DNA of 64,000 nucleotides from Stigmatella aurantiaca DW4/3-1 (GCF_000165485.1 NC_014623.1:6590893-6654892); one strand, 5' to 3'; shown: positions 32,565 to 42,152, counted from the stretch's first letter. The notes: generated from the letters alone by a model not told the origin. Program-made: numbers and translations.

Positions 32565-35060
32565 ATGACGCACCCCTCCGGGCTGGGGCTCGCTCCCGGC
32601 CACCGCGTGAAGTGGATCGATGGCCGCATCGCCGTCGAAGCCGACGATGACCGCAGCCGCCTCCGCGCCGCGCTGGAGCGCAACCTCGTGGCCGGAGATG
32701 GAGGCCACACGCTCATCCTCGGGGGCCAGATCCGCGCCCACCTTCGCCCCCCCGCTCACGTCGAGCCCCTCACGGCCTTCGAGGCGCGCTTCCTCGCCGA
32801 CAACAACGTGCCCCTGTCGCTCCCCACCGGCACGCCCGCGTTCTCTCCGCGCACCGACCTCCACACCCATTTCGCCGGCGCTCTTCCCGGGCGGCTCCTG
32901 GTCGAGCTGGCCGCTGCCACGGAAGGCGTCACGGTGCCTCGCGGTGTGCTCGCGGAGGCAGGCATCGACGCTCGTCAGGATGTCCCCGCCGCCGCCCTCA
33001 CCGCGCTGGCGCGTGACCGGCTCGCCCGAAGCCTCGATGTGCCCCTCGACCAGCAGATCACGTTCCAGGACATGGAGCGCCTCTACGCTCGGCGAAGCCC
33101 CCTCACCAAACACCCCCGCCTCTTCGTCCCACAACTCTGGGCCATTGCCCGGGGGTTCGCCGCCACGGGGGTGCACTATGCCGAGCTCTCGCTGTCCACG
33201 GCGGTAGAGCCAGAGATCCTTGCCGCGCTTCATGCTTCGCTCGACAGCATCGAGGCAGACAGCGGGGTGCGCCTCCGCTTCCTCGTGGCCATGTCCCGTC
33301 ACGATGACCTCGAATGGGACCTCGATGTTCTCGACCGCCTCGAGCAGTGTCTCCCCAGCCGTGCCATCGCGGGCGTGGACATCATGGGCCATGAGACGTG
33401 CTCCACACGGGCCTTCGTGCCGGTCCTCGAGCGCGCCGGGGCCCTCGGGCGAGCGCGGCCTGGCTTCGTGGTCCGCGTGCATGCCGGGGAGAACCCGGCG
33501 TTCCCCGAGAACGTCCGCGAGGCCGTCCGCGCGCTCCTGCCCTTCCCAGGGATCGAGATCCGCATCGGCCACGGGCTCTACGGCGTCGACGGCGAGACCC
33601 TGGCCTCCATGGCCCGCAACTCGGACCGGGTGATCGTCGAGTTCAACCTCACGTCCAACCTCGCGCTCAACAACATCCAGACCACCCTGCAGGTTCCCTT
33701 GCGGCGGTACGTGGATGCCGGCGTCTCGGCCGTCCTTGGCAGCGATGGTGCCGGCCTCTATGGAACCTCTGCCGCCGACGAAGCACGCGCCGCCCTCGCG
33801 TGCGGCCTTGACGAGCCGCGGCTTGCCTGGCTCCGGCACACGGAAGACTTGCTGCTGAAAAGGCGCCAGGAGAACGAGCGCCCCCAGCCCGCCCTCCGTG
33901 ACTGGCTCCCTCCTCTCCCCTTGCCCCGACGGCACTTCACCCCGGCCCGAGCCGCCGAACTCGCGGCACGGCGCGGCTCGGTGCGGGCAGCCCAGGAGCA
34001 ACGGCTGAGTCAACTGGGGGCCACCGTCACCAACGAAGCGCCAGTCCTGACCGGCCGTCCCCTGTTGTGGCTCGCAGGGGCGTGGCGTCATGCGTTCGCG
34101 GCTTGGTCGCCGGAAGAGATCCGGACCACCTCCGGGATCCTCACGGACGTGCTGCGCGGACTCGCCTCCCGCGGGGGTCTGCTCCTGACCGGCGGGACAT
34201 GCCATGGCATGGAAGGGCTGAGCCACGGTCTTGCCGCGCAGGTGGGCGTCGATGTCCTCGGCGCCATCGTGGAGGAGACGCTTGCCGAGGACCTCGACGC
34301 ACGCGTTCAAACCTTCTGGCGCTGCGCGCGCTCCTTGTACGAGAAGGCCGCGCCCGTGGTTCGCCTGGTGCGCGACGCGAATGGGCTCGGACTTTTCCTC
34401 GGCGGAGGCCTCATTGTCGCCGACGAGCAACAGGCCGCCCACAACCTCCGCGCCCGGCACGTGCTGCTCTCGGGACTGCGAGGCGCCGCCGTGGATGCCG
34501 CCCGAGCCAGCCAACATGTTCGCTTCGTCGATGACGCGGCCAGCATCCTGGCGGCCCTCGATGACACGCGTCCCTGGGGCCAGCTCCGCTACCCAGGCCC
34601 CAATGACGCCGCGGATGTCGTCCTCATCCGGCGCGGCCCCTTGGGGGATGACGAGCTTCTGCTGATCCGGCGCCACGACGACAGCGACGCCGCCGCGGGG
34701 CGCATGTCCCTGCCCGGAGGGTTCGTGCACCCCGGCGAGGCGCCGCGCGACGCCGCCGTCCGCGAGCTGCTCGAAGAGACGGGCCTCCGGATGCCAGCGT
34801 CCGCGCTGAGCCCCGTTGCCATCGTGGAAGGAGGAGGACGCGACCCGCGCGACACGGAGGAACGGTGGGTGCGCAGCCACGTCTTCGCGGTCCGCATGGA
34901 CGGCGAGGACGCCACACCGCACGGCGCCTCGGGCAATCTCGTTCTCGGAGGTTCGGATGCCGCGGCGGCGCTCTTTGTCTCCATTGCCCACCGGCCACGT
35001 CTGGCCTTCGATCACGACAGCCTGGTGACCCAGGCTCTTGCGGTGCTCTCCCGCGGCTGA
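32565..35060 (+). CDS. Adenosine-deaminase-like / SLOG-like / Nudix three-domain protein
   Basis: An 831-residue protein with three nucleotide-related parts. Residues about 90-430 form an adenosine-deaminase-like amidohydrolase barrel with metal and catalytic residues in place: His100-x-His102 in TDLHTHFAGA, HAGE at 306-309, His336 in RIGHGLYG and Asp394 in GSDGAGLYGT. The second Asp of the usual ADA Asp-Asp pair is Gly395, so purine contacts may differ. Residues about 499-667 look like a SLOG/LOG-type Rossmann fold (RPLLWLAGAW, GLLLTGGTCHGMEGLSHG, GLGLFLGGGLIVADE). Residues about 680-825 are a Nudix hydrolase with a perfect Nudix box from Gly719 (GFVHPGEA to RELLEETGL). ATG 32565 has no ribosome binding site. 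The combination suggests sensing, hydrolysis and deamination of a nucleotide derivative. The SLOG call is inference; ADA and Nudix are strong. Confidence 0.8.
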   Translation: MTHPSGLGLAPGHRVKWIDGRIAVEADDDRSRLRAALERNLVAGDGGHTLILGGQIRAHLRPPAHVEPLTAFEARFLADNNVPLSLPTGTPAFSPRTDLHTHFAGALPGRLLVELAAATEGVTVPRGVLAEAGIDARQDVPAAALTALARDRLARSLDVPLDQQITFQDMERLYARRSPLTKHPRLFVPQLWAIARGFAATGVHYAELSLSTAVEPEILAALHASLDSIEADSGVRLRFLVAMSRHDDLEWDLDVLDRLEQCLPSRAIAGVDIMGHETCSTRAFVPVLERAGALGRARPGFVVRVHAGENPAFPENVREAVRALLPFPGIEIRIGHGLYGVDGETLASMARNSDRVIVEFNLTSNLALNNIQTTLQVPLRRYVDAGVSAVLGSDGAGLYGTSAADEARAALACGLDEPRLAWLRHTEDLLLKRRQENERPQPALRDWLPPLPLPRRHFTPARAAELAARRGSVRAAQEQRLSQLGATVTNEAPVLTGRPLLWLAGAWRHAFAAWSPEEIRTTSGILTDVLRGLASRGGLLLTGGTCHGMEGLSHGLAAQVGVDVLGAIVEETLAEDLDARVQTFWRCARSLYEKAAPVVRLVRDANGLGLFLGGGLIVADEQQAAHNLRARHVLLSGLRGAAVDAARASQHVRFVDDAASILAALDDTRPWGQLRYPGPNDAADVVLIRRGPLGDDELLLIRRHDDSDAAAGRMSLPGGFVHPGEAPRDAAVRELLEETGLRMPASALSPVAIVEGGGRDPRDTEERWVRSHVFAVRMDGEDATPHGASGNLVLGGSDAAAALFVSIAHRPRLAFDHDSLVTQALAVLSRG

Positions 35061-35074
35061 CCCAGCGGCGTCAC

Positions 35075-36316
35075 CTACCTTGGACGCTGAAACACGAGCG
35101 ACACGTTGGTGCCCCCAAAGCCGAACGAGTTGCTCATGACCGCATCCACGCGCTGCTCCCGCGCGTTATTGGGGATGCAGTCGAGCGTGATGCGCGGGTC
35201 CTGCTTCTGGATGTTGATGGTGGGCGGGAGGATGCCGCGTTGGAGCGCCAGGACGCTGATGACGGCCTCCGCCGCGCCAGCAGCCCCGTTCATGTGCCCT
35301 GTCATGGACTTGGTGGACGAGACGGCAACCCCGCGGGCCGCCGCGCCGAACACACTGGCGATGCCCTCCATCTCCAGCACATCGCCAAGGTCCGTGGACG
35401 TTCCATGCGCGTTGATGTAGCCGATGTCCGAGGGCGCCAGCTGTGCGTCCTTGAGCGCCAACCGCATGCTTCGCTGGGCCCCCTCATGTTCCGGAGCAGG
35501 CTGCGTCACGTGGTACGCATCCGAGCTGGCCCCGTAACCGGTCAGCTCCGCATACACCTTCGCGCCGCGCGCAAGGGCGCTCTCCCACGCCTCCAACACC
35601 AGCATCCCGGCCCCCTCCGCCACCACGAAACCATCACGGTCCACGTCGAAGGGACGGCTGGCCTGCTGCGGCGCATCGTTGCGCGTGGAGAGCGCCTTCA
35701 TCGCGGCGAACCCTCCCACGCCCAGCAGCGTCACGGGGGCCTCGGCCCCTCCCACCACGGCGGCATCGAAGTCGCCGCGCTGGATGCCTCGAAAGGCTTC
35801 TCCCAGGGCGTGGGCACTGGTGGAACAGGCGGAGTTGGAGGACCAGCTCGGCCCCTTGATGCCATGACGGATGGAGATGTAACCCGGGGCCATGTTGATG
35901 ATCATCTGGAGGATGAAGAAGGGGCTGATGCGATCCGGTCCCTTCTCCAAGGCGCGCCGGTAGGTCTCCTCAAGGCTGCCCAGCCCTCCTATCCCCGAGC
36001 CGACGATGACGGCGACCCGCTCGGCGTTCTGGGCGGTGACCGCCAGGCCTGAGTCCTTCAAAGCCATGTCCGCGGCGGCCACCGCGAACTGACAGAACCG
36101 GTCCATCCGGCGCAGTTCCCGCCGGTCGATGAAATCCTCGGGGCGGAAATCCTTCACCTCGCCTGCGATGCGGCAGTCCAGGCCGCTGGCATCGAAGTGC
36201 GTGATGGGTCCCACACCGCTCTGGCCTCGGATGAGGGCTTCCCAGCTCCTCTCCACTCCCGTGCCACAGGGGCTGATGAGCCCCAGTCCCGTGACCACGA
36301 CGCGCCGCTTATCCAT
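35075..36316 (-). CDS. fabF: Beta-ketoacyl-ACP synthase II
   Basis: A 413-residue condensing enzyme that extends acyl-ACP with malonyl-ACP in fatty acid synthesis. The Cys-His-His triad is complete: Cys164 in [14 protein letters not shown], His304 in INAHGTSTD and His341 in [14 protein letters not shown], with Lys336. Length and motifs are those of FabF. It stands alone, without acpP, fabD or fabG, so it is more likely a secondary copy for a special lipid than the housekeeping gene. A perfect AT-rich inverted repeat sits 39 bases upstream of the start, so the gene is probably under dedicated repression. It converges on the ADA-SLOG-Nudix gene with 14 bases between stops. Confidence 0.93.
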   Translation of the reverse strand: MDKRRVVVTGLGLISPCGTGVERSWEALIRGQSGVGPITHFDASGLDCRIAGEVKDFRPEDFIDRRELRRMDRFCQFAVAAADMALKDSGLAVTAQNAERVAVIVGSGIGGLGSLEETYRRALEKGPDRISPFFILQMIINMAPGYISIRHGIKGPSWSSNSACSTSAHALGEAFRGIQRGDFDAAVVGGAEAPVTLLGVGGFAAMKALSTRNDAPQQASRPFDVDRDGFVVAEGAGMLVLEAWESALARGAKVYAELTGYGASSDAYHVTQPAPEHEGAQRSMRLALKDAQLAPSDIGYINAHGTSTDLGDVLEMEGIASVFGAAARGVAVSSTKSMTGHMNGAAGAAEAVISVLALQRGILPPTINIQKQDPRITLDCIPNNAREQRVDAVMSNSFGFGGTNVSLVFQRPR

Positions 36317-36354
36317 CTGGCTCCTCTCTTCGGGGATGAATGGCTCTTTACATC

Positions 36355-36375
36355 ATAGTATGATCATCATACTAT
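36355..36375. promoter_or_regulatory. Perfect inverted repeat, operator at the fabF promoter
   Basis: Arms ATAGTATGA (36355-36363) and TCATACTAT (36367-36375) are exact complements with a 3-base spacer. Read on the minus strand the repeat contains TATAGT and TATGAT sequences suited to a -10 element, so a bound repressor would block fabF. Its AT content is striking in this genome. Size and symmetry fit TetR or MarR binding; no such regulator gene is adjacent. Confidence 0.75.
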
Positions 36376-36431
36376 AAATTCATCCCAGAGCCCTGCGGCT
36401 GACCTCGCGCCCCTCCAACGAGGGCCGCGGG

Positions 36432-39400
36432 TCAGTGGACCGTCCGGGTGCCCTGCTCCTCCTCGTCGCCGTGCCGGGCTCGGGGAGAATCCCCCCCCGC
36501 CAGCAGGGAAAGCAGATCCTTCGTGGTGAGACGTGCCGCGACATCCGTCCCCTCGAGCACACCCGCCACGAGGGCGCGCTTGTCCGAGTGGAGCGAGAGG
36601 ATCTGCTCTTCGATGGTGCCGCGCGCGATGAGCCGGTACACGGTCACCGGCCGCGTTTGCCCGATTCGATGGGCCCGGTCCGTCGCCTGATCTTCGACCG
36701 CCGGGTTCCACCACGGATCCAGGTGGATGACATAGTCGGCGGCGGTGAGGTTGATGCCCGTGCCACCCGCCTTGAGCGAGATGAGGAACACGTCCCCCTT
36801 TCCCTCCTGGAACGCCTGGATCCTCTTCGCGCGTGCGCCCAGGGGCGTCGAGCCATCCAGGTACTGATACGTGAAGCCACCGCGCTCCACCTCCTCCCGG
36901 ACAAGCTCGAGGTGCGAGGTAAACTGGCTGAAGACCAGCACGCGGTGGCCTTCGCTCTTCAGTTCCTCCAGCAACTCGAGGAGGCGCCTCATCTTCGAGG
37001 ACGAGATGCCCGACTGTGCGTCGTAGAGGCGTGGATGCGAGGCGAGCAGCCGCAGCCGCGTGAGGGCCGCCAGCACCTGGAACCGCTGCTGCTCATCCCT
37101 CAGGCCCTTGCCTTGGGAGCTGACCTCCGCGACCGCCGCCAGGCGCGCATCCTCGTAGAGGGTCCACTCCTCTTCGGAGAGCGCCACTGGCACCTGGATC
37201 TCCGTGCGCGAGGGCAGCTCCCGTGCGACCTCCTGCTTCGTACGCCGAAGCAAGAAAGGACGCAGCACGCGTGACAGGGCGGCGCTCGCCTCGGGATCCT
37301 TCCCCCGCTCGATGGGGGCGGCAAAGCGCTCCCGGAACTGCTCCCAACTGCCAAGCAACCCCGGAAAGACGATCGCGAAGAGGCTCCACAGCTCCCCGAG
37401 GTGATTCTCGAGAGGCGTTCCCGAGAGTGCGATGCGGAACCCCGCCTTCAGCTGCCGGGCAGCCCGGGCCCGCCGGGTCTGGGGGTTCTTCAGCGCCTGC
37501 GCCTCATCGGCGACAAGGGTCGAGAACGGAATCTCCCCAAGGCTCGCCGCATCGCGCACCAACAGGCCGTAGCTCACGATGAGCACGTCGTTCTTCTTGA
37601 GCTTCGCGAGACACTCCAGCCGCTCCGCTTCCTCCGCGTAGAGAATGGGACGCAGGCTCGGCGCGAAGCGGTGGATCTCCTGGACCCAGTTGAAGGCGAC
37701 TGAGGTCGGCGCGAGCACCAGCGCGGGACCCAGCCGCGCCCGATCGAGGAGCACCGCCAGCGCTTGCACGGTCTTCCCAAGCCCCATGTCATCGGCGAGG
37801 CACGCCCCCGCCCCCCAGGCCGCCACACGGCTGAGCCACGCGTGGCCGTCCACCTGGTAATCGCGCAGCGTGGTTCCCAACGAGGCCGGCGGTTTCGGCT
37901 TGAGCGAGAGCGACGCGGCCAGGCGCTCCGTCAGAAGCTGCCACGCCGGGGCCGCTTCAACGTCCGCGCCGCCCTCGCGCAACGCGCTGATGGCGGGGAC
38001 CGCTCCCGGCGAGAGTTCCACCCGGTTCTTTCCAATGAAGGAGTGATCAGCGACCGCAACCAAGCGCTGCCGCAAGGCCTCGCTGAGCTCGACCCACCGG
38101 TGTGCATCGACACGCACGAAGCGTTTCTGCCGCCGGGCCGCATCCAGAAGCACCGCCAGTTCGATCCTTCCTGCCTCGACCTTCAATTCGCCCGAGACGC
38201 CGAACCAATCCCGCTTTCGCTCGACCTGCACCTTCAACGCGTCGGGGCCAACCGCTGAGGCAATGAATGGCTTCTCGTCCACCCATTCGACCTCGAGGCC
38301 TTCGGGAGGCTTCTGCAAGGCAGCGACAAGCTCCAGGGCCCCCTCCGTGTCGCCAAGACGAAAGCAGAAGGGGGGTCCTTCCTCGGCCGTCGAGAGGGGC
38401 AGCGAGGCAATGTCCGCGCGGGCGCGCTCCTCTTCCCTCAACAACTGGCGGCGCACGTAGCCTCGCTCCCCCCCGCGGGAGAGCAGGACATCCCGGGGGC
38501 CTACGCCGGGATGGAACAGCGGTGCCCCTGGCCCTGGCCGCACGAGCAGCTCGAGTTCGAGCGACACGTCCGGCAGCAGGCGCAGACGGACGACGGTGCC
38601 CGTTTCCGTCTGAAGCTCACGCCCTTTCAACGTCTGCGGCACCACCAAGGGAAGACGCGCTTCGAGGCGAGCCAACCGCTCCAGCAGCTGCTCATGGCTC
38701 TCAGGGGGAAACTGGTCGCCGTGCTTCTCGAGGACCGCCCAGAGCTGCCGCGCCTCCTCATTCACGTCGATGAGCAGGCACCGGCCCCGTTGCTCCTCGA
38801 CCATGAACAGGGGCTCGCCTGGAGCGAACGTGCGCAGCAACGCCCCCAGGAGCTTGGGACCGAGGCGCTCTCCTTCGATGGACGGCTCCAAGCGGATGTG
38901 GTCTTCCGCGGCCAGTGCCGTGAAGCCAAGCTGCACGCGCCTGACCTCCAAGGGTGACTCAGGACTCAACTCGAGCGCGGCACGGGGATGACCGGCCAGC
39001 GCGAGAAAGGCCCGGGAAGGAAACGTGCCCGTCCCGCGGGAGGTGGGAGCCCACGAAGCGAGGTACTCGGCGATCCGGAGGTCCGTGTCGGAAAGCAGCT
39101 CGCGATGCTCTTCGAGCAATCGGATCGCGGTCATCCGCGCACCGGAACTCAGAGTCCCTCTGCGGGTCTGTTTCTTCACGAGGGGCGACAGCGTCAAGGT
39201 CCCGAGCTCATGCTCGATGAGCCACCACACCTCGATCGTGGCGCGGGGCTTCGCCGCCTCCACCTCGAACAGTTCGAGTTCTTTCAAAGCGCGCGCCCAG
39301 CCCGGACTCAGGAGTTCCTCGGCGAGCCGCCTTGCCTCAGCGCTCCGGACAGTGTCCGCGAGCAGATCGAGGACCGTGTCGACGAGCGCGAGCGCGTGGA

Positions 39401-40280
39401 CACAGCCCCGTTGCCGGATCCCGCAACTGCACTCCGCCCGGCCCGCTCCACCGCCAGGGAACGTCAACCGGGCCAACACCCCCACGGTGCCGTAGTCCGG
39501 CCCCCCACGAACGACACGGTCCCGTTCCTTCCACGTGAGCGCGCATGCGGCCGCATCGAAGCTCCAGGACTCCAAGGCTCGACGTTCGCGAGAGCGAGGA
39601 GAGGCATGAGGCCGAAGCGTGCGGCGCACTTCCAGCAGGCGGCTCCACAACGGCGCCAGCAGCGCGTCCTCGTGCTGTTCCGAGCGTGCGGCCTCCTCGG
39701 TGAGGGCCCGCCGCACCGAGCCCGCCTCCTGCTGCAGAAAAGCCCAGGCCGCCTCGGTGAGCGCCGTTTCCAGCCCCCTGCCACGTGCGCCAACATGACG
39801 GAACGCCCCCTCCCTCGAACCGACATCCCGGAGGGCGAGACCGCCCAAGACATGGCGGAGCCCGTTGCGCTGCGCCTCGTGAATGGCCAGGTCCGAGATG
39901 AGGACCGACGCGGAGACGGCGAGCGCGTGCCGGACGTGGTGCTCCTCCGCCCATCGCTCCAGCGCATCCCGTGCCGAGAACGGCCCTTCGGATGGTCCCG
40001 CCACGGCGCCTTGCTGGGCGAGAAAGGACAGGCTGAGGGCAACCGCGTGCTTGCACACGGCTTGCCGCACCGGGCATGTGCAGTTGGACACGAGCATCCC
40101 GTCCGAGGCGGTCACCCGGACGCGGTACTCGGACGTTCCAACCACCAGACCATCGAGGGCGTCCTTTTCGAGGATGCAGGAGCGGACGCGCCCCTCCCGC
40201 CAGTAAGCCTCGCCGCGCTCAAAGGCGTTTCCCGCGGACGCGCGAAGGTTCTCGGAGGTGAGCAGCGTGGACAACGGCAT
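36432..40280 (-). CDS. SNF2-family helicase with two SWIM-type zinc fingers
   Basis: A 1282-residue Swi2/Snf2 ATPase. The C-terminal half has the full motor: DDMGLGKTVQALAVL (Walker A), VADEAQALKNPQTRRA (Walker B, DEAQ), ALSGTPLENHLGELWSL, the SLKAGGTGINLTAADYVIHL strand and QATDRAHRIGQTRPVTVYRL (motif VI). The N-terminal half carries a SWIM zinc finger (CTCPVRQAVCKHAVALSLSF, about 87-107) and a second SWIM-like site (CSCGIRQRGCVHALAL, about 282-298). Bacterial members move along duplex DNA or displace proteins such as RNA polymerase. Two SWIM motifs are unusual. No nuclease or other defence gene is adjacent, so a housekeeping role is the default reading. ATG 40280 starts MPLSTLLTSENLRASAGNAF. 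Confidence 0.93.
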   Translation of the reverse strand: MPLSTLLTSENLRASAGNAFERGEAYWREGRVRSCILEKDALDGLVVGTSEYRVRVTASDGMLVSNCTCPVRQAVCKHAVALSLSFLAQQGAVAGPSEGPFSARDALERWAEEHHVRHALAVSASVLISDLAIHEAQRNGLRHVLGGLALRDVGSREGAFRHVGARGRGLETALTEAAWAFLQQEAGSVRRALTEEAARSEQHEDALLAPLWSRLLEVRRTLRPHASPRSRERRALESWSFDAAACALTWKERDRVVRGGPDYGTVGVLARLTFPGGGAGRAECSCGIRQRGCVHALALVDTVLDLLADTVRSAEARRLAEELLSPGWARALKELELFEVEAAKPRATIEVWWLIEHELGTLTLSPLVKKQTRRGTLSSGARMTAIRLLEEHRELLSDTDLRIAEYLASWAPTSRGTGTFPSRAFLALAGHPRAALELSPESPLEVRRVQLGFTALAAEDHIRLEPSIEGERLGPKLLGALLRTFAPGEPLFMVEEQRGRCLLIDVNEEARQLWAVLEKHGDQFPPESHEQLLERLARLEARLPLVVPQTLKGRELQTETGTVVRLRLLPDVSLELELLVRPGPGAPLFHPGVGPRDVLLSRGGERGYVRRQLLREEERARADIASLPLSTAEEGPPFCFRLGDTEGALELVAALQKPPEGLEVEWVDEKPFIASAVGPDALKVQVERKRDWFGVSGELKVEAGRIELAVLLDAARRQKRFVRVDAHRWVELSEALRQRLVAVADHSFIGKNRVELSPGAVPAISALREGGADVEAAPAWQLLTERLAASLSLKPKPPASLGTTLRDYQVDGHAWLSRVAAWGAGACLADDMGLGKTVQALAVLLDRARLGPALVLAPTSVAFNWVQEIHRFAPSLRPILYAEEAERLECLAKLKKNDVLIVSYGLLVRDAASLGEIPFSTLVADEAQALKNPQTRRARAARQLKAGFRIALSGTPLENHLGELWSLFAIVFPGLLGSWEQFRERFAAPIERGKDPEASAALSRVLRPFLLRRTKQEVARELPSRTEIQVPVALSEEEWTLYEDARLAAVAEVSSQGKGLRDEQQRFQVLAALTRLRLLASHPRLYDAQSGISSSKMRRLLELLEELKSEGHRVLVFSQFTSHLELVREEVERGGFTYQYLDGSTPLGARAKRIQAFQEGKGDVFLISLKAGGTGINLTAADYVIHLDPWWNPAVEDQATDRAHRIGQTRPVTVYRLIARGTIEEQILSLHSDKRALVAGVLEGTDVAARLTTKDLLSLLAGGDSPRARHGDEEEQGTRTVH

Positions 40281-40419
40281 GGGCCGCTGACTCTAACCGC
40301 GCCGCGCAGCTCTGGAGGGCAATCTGAGCCGCTCGGGCATCGCCTGCTCGCCCGCTGAGGAGCCCTTCGCCTCCCCGGGCCATCCAACCCAGCAACACGG
40401 GAAGAACCCGAACCGGCCG

Positions 40420-41370
40420 TCAGAACCCCAGGGTGCGGATGGCCTGACGGATCGTGTCCGCGCTGCGCTTCAGCCCCTCCCGCTCGGGCGGGCTCAGGGA
40501 CAGCTCCAGGGCGGCCTCGACCCCTCCCCGGTTGACGATGCTTGGCACGCTCATGCACACATCGCGAATGTCCAGATACCCTTCCAGGCGGGAGCTCACG
40601 GGCAGAACGCGCTGCTCGTTGTGAAGCATCGCCTCCAGGATCTGGGCCGTGGCCAACCCAATGGCATAATTGGTGGCGCCCTTGCCCCGGATGACATGGT
40701 AGGCGGCGTTGCGCACGTCATCGAAAATGCGCGTGCGGTCCTGCTCCAGAAGCTGCGCGCGCCCGGGCACGGACCACTGCATCAGCGGCAATCCGCCCAC
40801 CGAGGCCAAGCTCCACAGGGGAATCTCCGAGTCCCCATGCTCGCCCGCGATGAAGGCGTGCACGTTCTGCACCGCCACGTTCAAGTGGCGCGCCAGCAGG
40901 AAGCGGAACCGCGAGGAATCCAGCACGGTTCCGCTGCCCAAGACACGCCGGGCCGGAAGCCCACTCAACTGCTGCACCACGTACGTCAGCACATCCACCG
41001 GATTGGTCACCACGAGCAGCAAGGCCTCCGGTGCCACCTTCATCAACTGGGGCACGAGCGAGCGGCACAGCGCCACATTCGCACCCGCCAGCTCCATGCG
41101 TGTCTGCCCGGGTTTCTGCTTGGCCCCCGCCGTGATGACGACCACATCGGCTCCCGCGCAGACGCCGATGTCGTCGGAGCCCTCCAAGGTGGCCATGGGC
41201 ACGAACTGGAGCCCATGGTTGAGGTCGAGGACTTCCGCATCCACCTTGGCGCGGTTGACATCGTAGAGGGCGAGATGTTTGGCCACCCCCCGGATCATGG
41301 CCGCGTAAGCAATGGTAGCCCCTACCGCACCGGCCCCGACAATGGCGATCTTGCTGACTTGTTCTGGCAT
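40420..41370 (-). CDS. ldh: L-lactate dehydrogenase
   Basis: A 316-residue NAD-dependent dehydrogenase converting pyruvate and L-lactate. The Rossmann start is KIAIVGAGAVGATIAYA. Gln85 and Arg91 in KQKPGQTRMEL identify LDH; malate dehydrogenases have Arg at the Gln85 position. Substrate and catalytic residues Asp151 and Arg154 (LDSSRFR) and His178 (GEHGDSEIP) are present. ATG 41370 is used although its ribosome binding site is weak; an upstream in-frame extension to 41415 is not supported. It lies alone on the minus strand between the SNF2 gene and a lipoprotein. Confidence 0.92.
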   Translation of the reverse strand: MPEQVSKIAIVGAGAVGATIAYAAMIRGVAKHLALYDVNRAKVDAEVLDLNHGLQFVPMATLEGSDDIGVCAGADVVVITAGAKQKPGQTRMELAGANVALCRSLVPQLMKVAPEALLLVVTNPVDVLTYVVQQLSGLPARRVLGSGTVLDSSRFRFLLARHLNVAVQNVHAFIAGEHGDSEIPLWSLASVGGLPLMQWSVPGRAQLLEQDRTRIFDDVRNAAYHVIRGKGATNYAIGLATAQILEAMLHNEQRVLPVSSRLEGYLDIRDVCMSVPSIVNRGGVEAALELSLSPPEREGLKRSADTIRQAIRTLGF

Positions 41371-41421
41371 AGACGGCCAACTCAAGCACAGGCCAGCAGG
41401 GGGCTCCAGCCTCATCGATGG

Positions 41422-41958
41422 CTAATAATACCGCCAGGTCCCGTTGCAGGACGAGCCCGTGAAGGCATAGGGCTGGGCCCTGGCTTGAGACACCTTCCCG
41501 TCGAGGCCGCCTTCGTCACAGTAGCGCAGGGAGTAATCGGCATTGGGCGACGCACTCTCGAACGAGCCGATGCACAACTCATCGACGTATCGCTTGAGGG
41601 TGATTTCAGCCCAGTCATCGGTGTGGCTGCCAGAGGGGCTGTTGTAGACGCGAATGATCGTTCCCGCATTCACCCGGAACAGCATCATTGAGCGCGCCTC
41701 GTCATTGACCCAGCCCGAGCCGCTCGCGTTGGGCATGATCATCGCCGCGTCGTTGTAGATATACCAGCCGACCTGATCTCCGCCGCAGCCGTTGTTCTCC
41801 CAGAACGTGATGACCGGAGGAGAAACGAGCGGGCTGACCTCTTCCTTCTGCGTGAGGGGAGAGACCTCCTGGCTCGCTTCGGCAGACACAGGCTCAGACT
41901 CAGGACCACACGCCGCGGCAAACAGCAGGACACTCAGCAAACCGTTTCGAAGATTCAT
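41422..41958 (-). CDS. Small secreted lipoprotein, beta/gamma-crystallin-like
   Basis: A 178-residue lipoprotein with lipobox FAAAC (VLLFAAACGPES). After a Ser/Glu-rich linker come segments such as VITFWENNGCGGDQVGWYIY, then SMMLFRVNAGTIIRVYNSPS and YVDELCIGSFE, reminiscent of peptidase-inhibitor I36 or crystallin-like beta folds with several cysteines likely paired. GAGGAGAAG precedes the ATG at 41958. Function is unknown; the fold assignment is tentative. Confidence 0.6.
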   Translation of the reverse strand: MNLRNGLLSVLLFAAACGPESEPVSAEASQEVSPLTQKEEVSPLVSPPVITFWENNGCGGDQVGWYIYNDAAMIMPNASGSGWVNDEARSMMLFRVNAGTIIRVYNSPSGSHTDDWAEITLKRYVDELCIGSFESASPNADYSLRYCDEGGLDGKVSQARAQPYAFTGSSCNGTWRYY

Positions 41959-42152
41959 GGGACACTTCTCCTCGCGATGAATGGGAAGACGCGAAAGCCT
42001 CCACCGCCCTCTCAGGCAGCGGCCCAGAGCCCCCGGGGGCGCCCTGTTCGCGAGGAGCGATGTACATGGACGCATCCCCCCCCGCGCGGCCCATGCAGCC
42101 AGGCGCTCTGCCGATGCAGTGAACCGGCCTCACAGGCCCGCGAGCCGTCAGG

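Noticed and set aside
32550-35015. 821-codon open frame opposite the ADA-SLOG-Nudix gene
   Set aside because: The plus strand has exact ADA and Nudix motifs; the antisense translation has none.
36432-40280. SNF2 helicase as a defence-system component with the nearby ADA-SLOG-Nudix gene
   Set aside because: The genes are on opposite strands and separated by fabF, with no nuclease or methylase; nothing ties them together in sequence.
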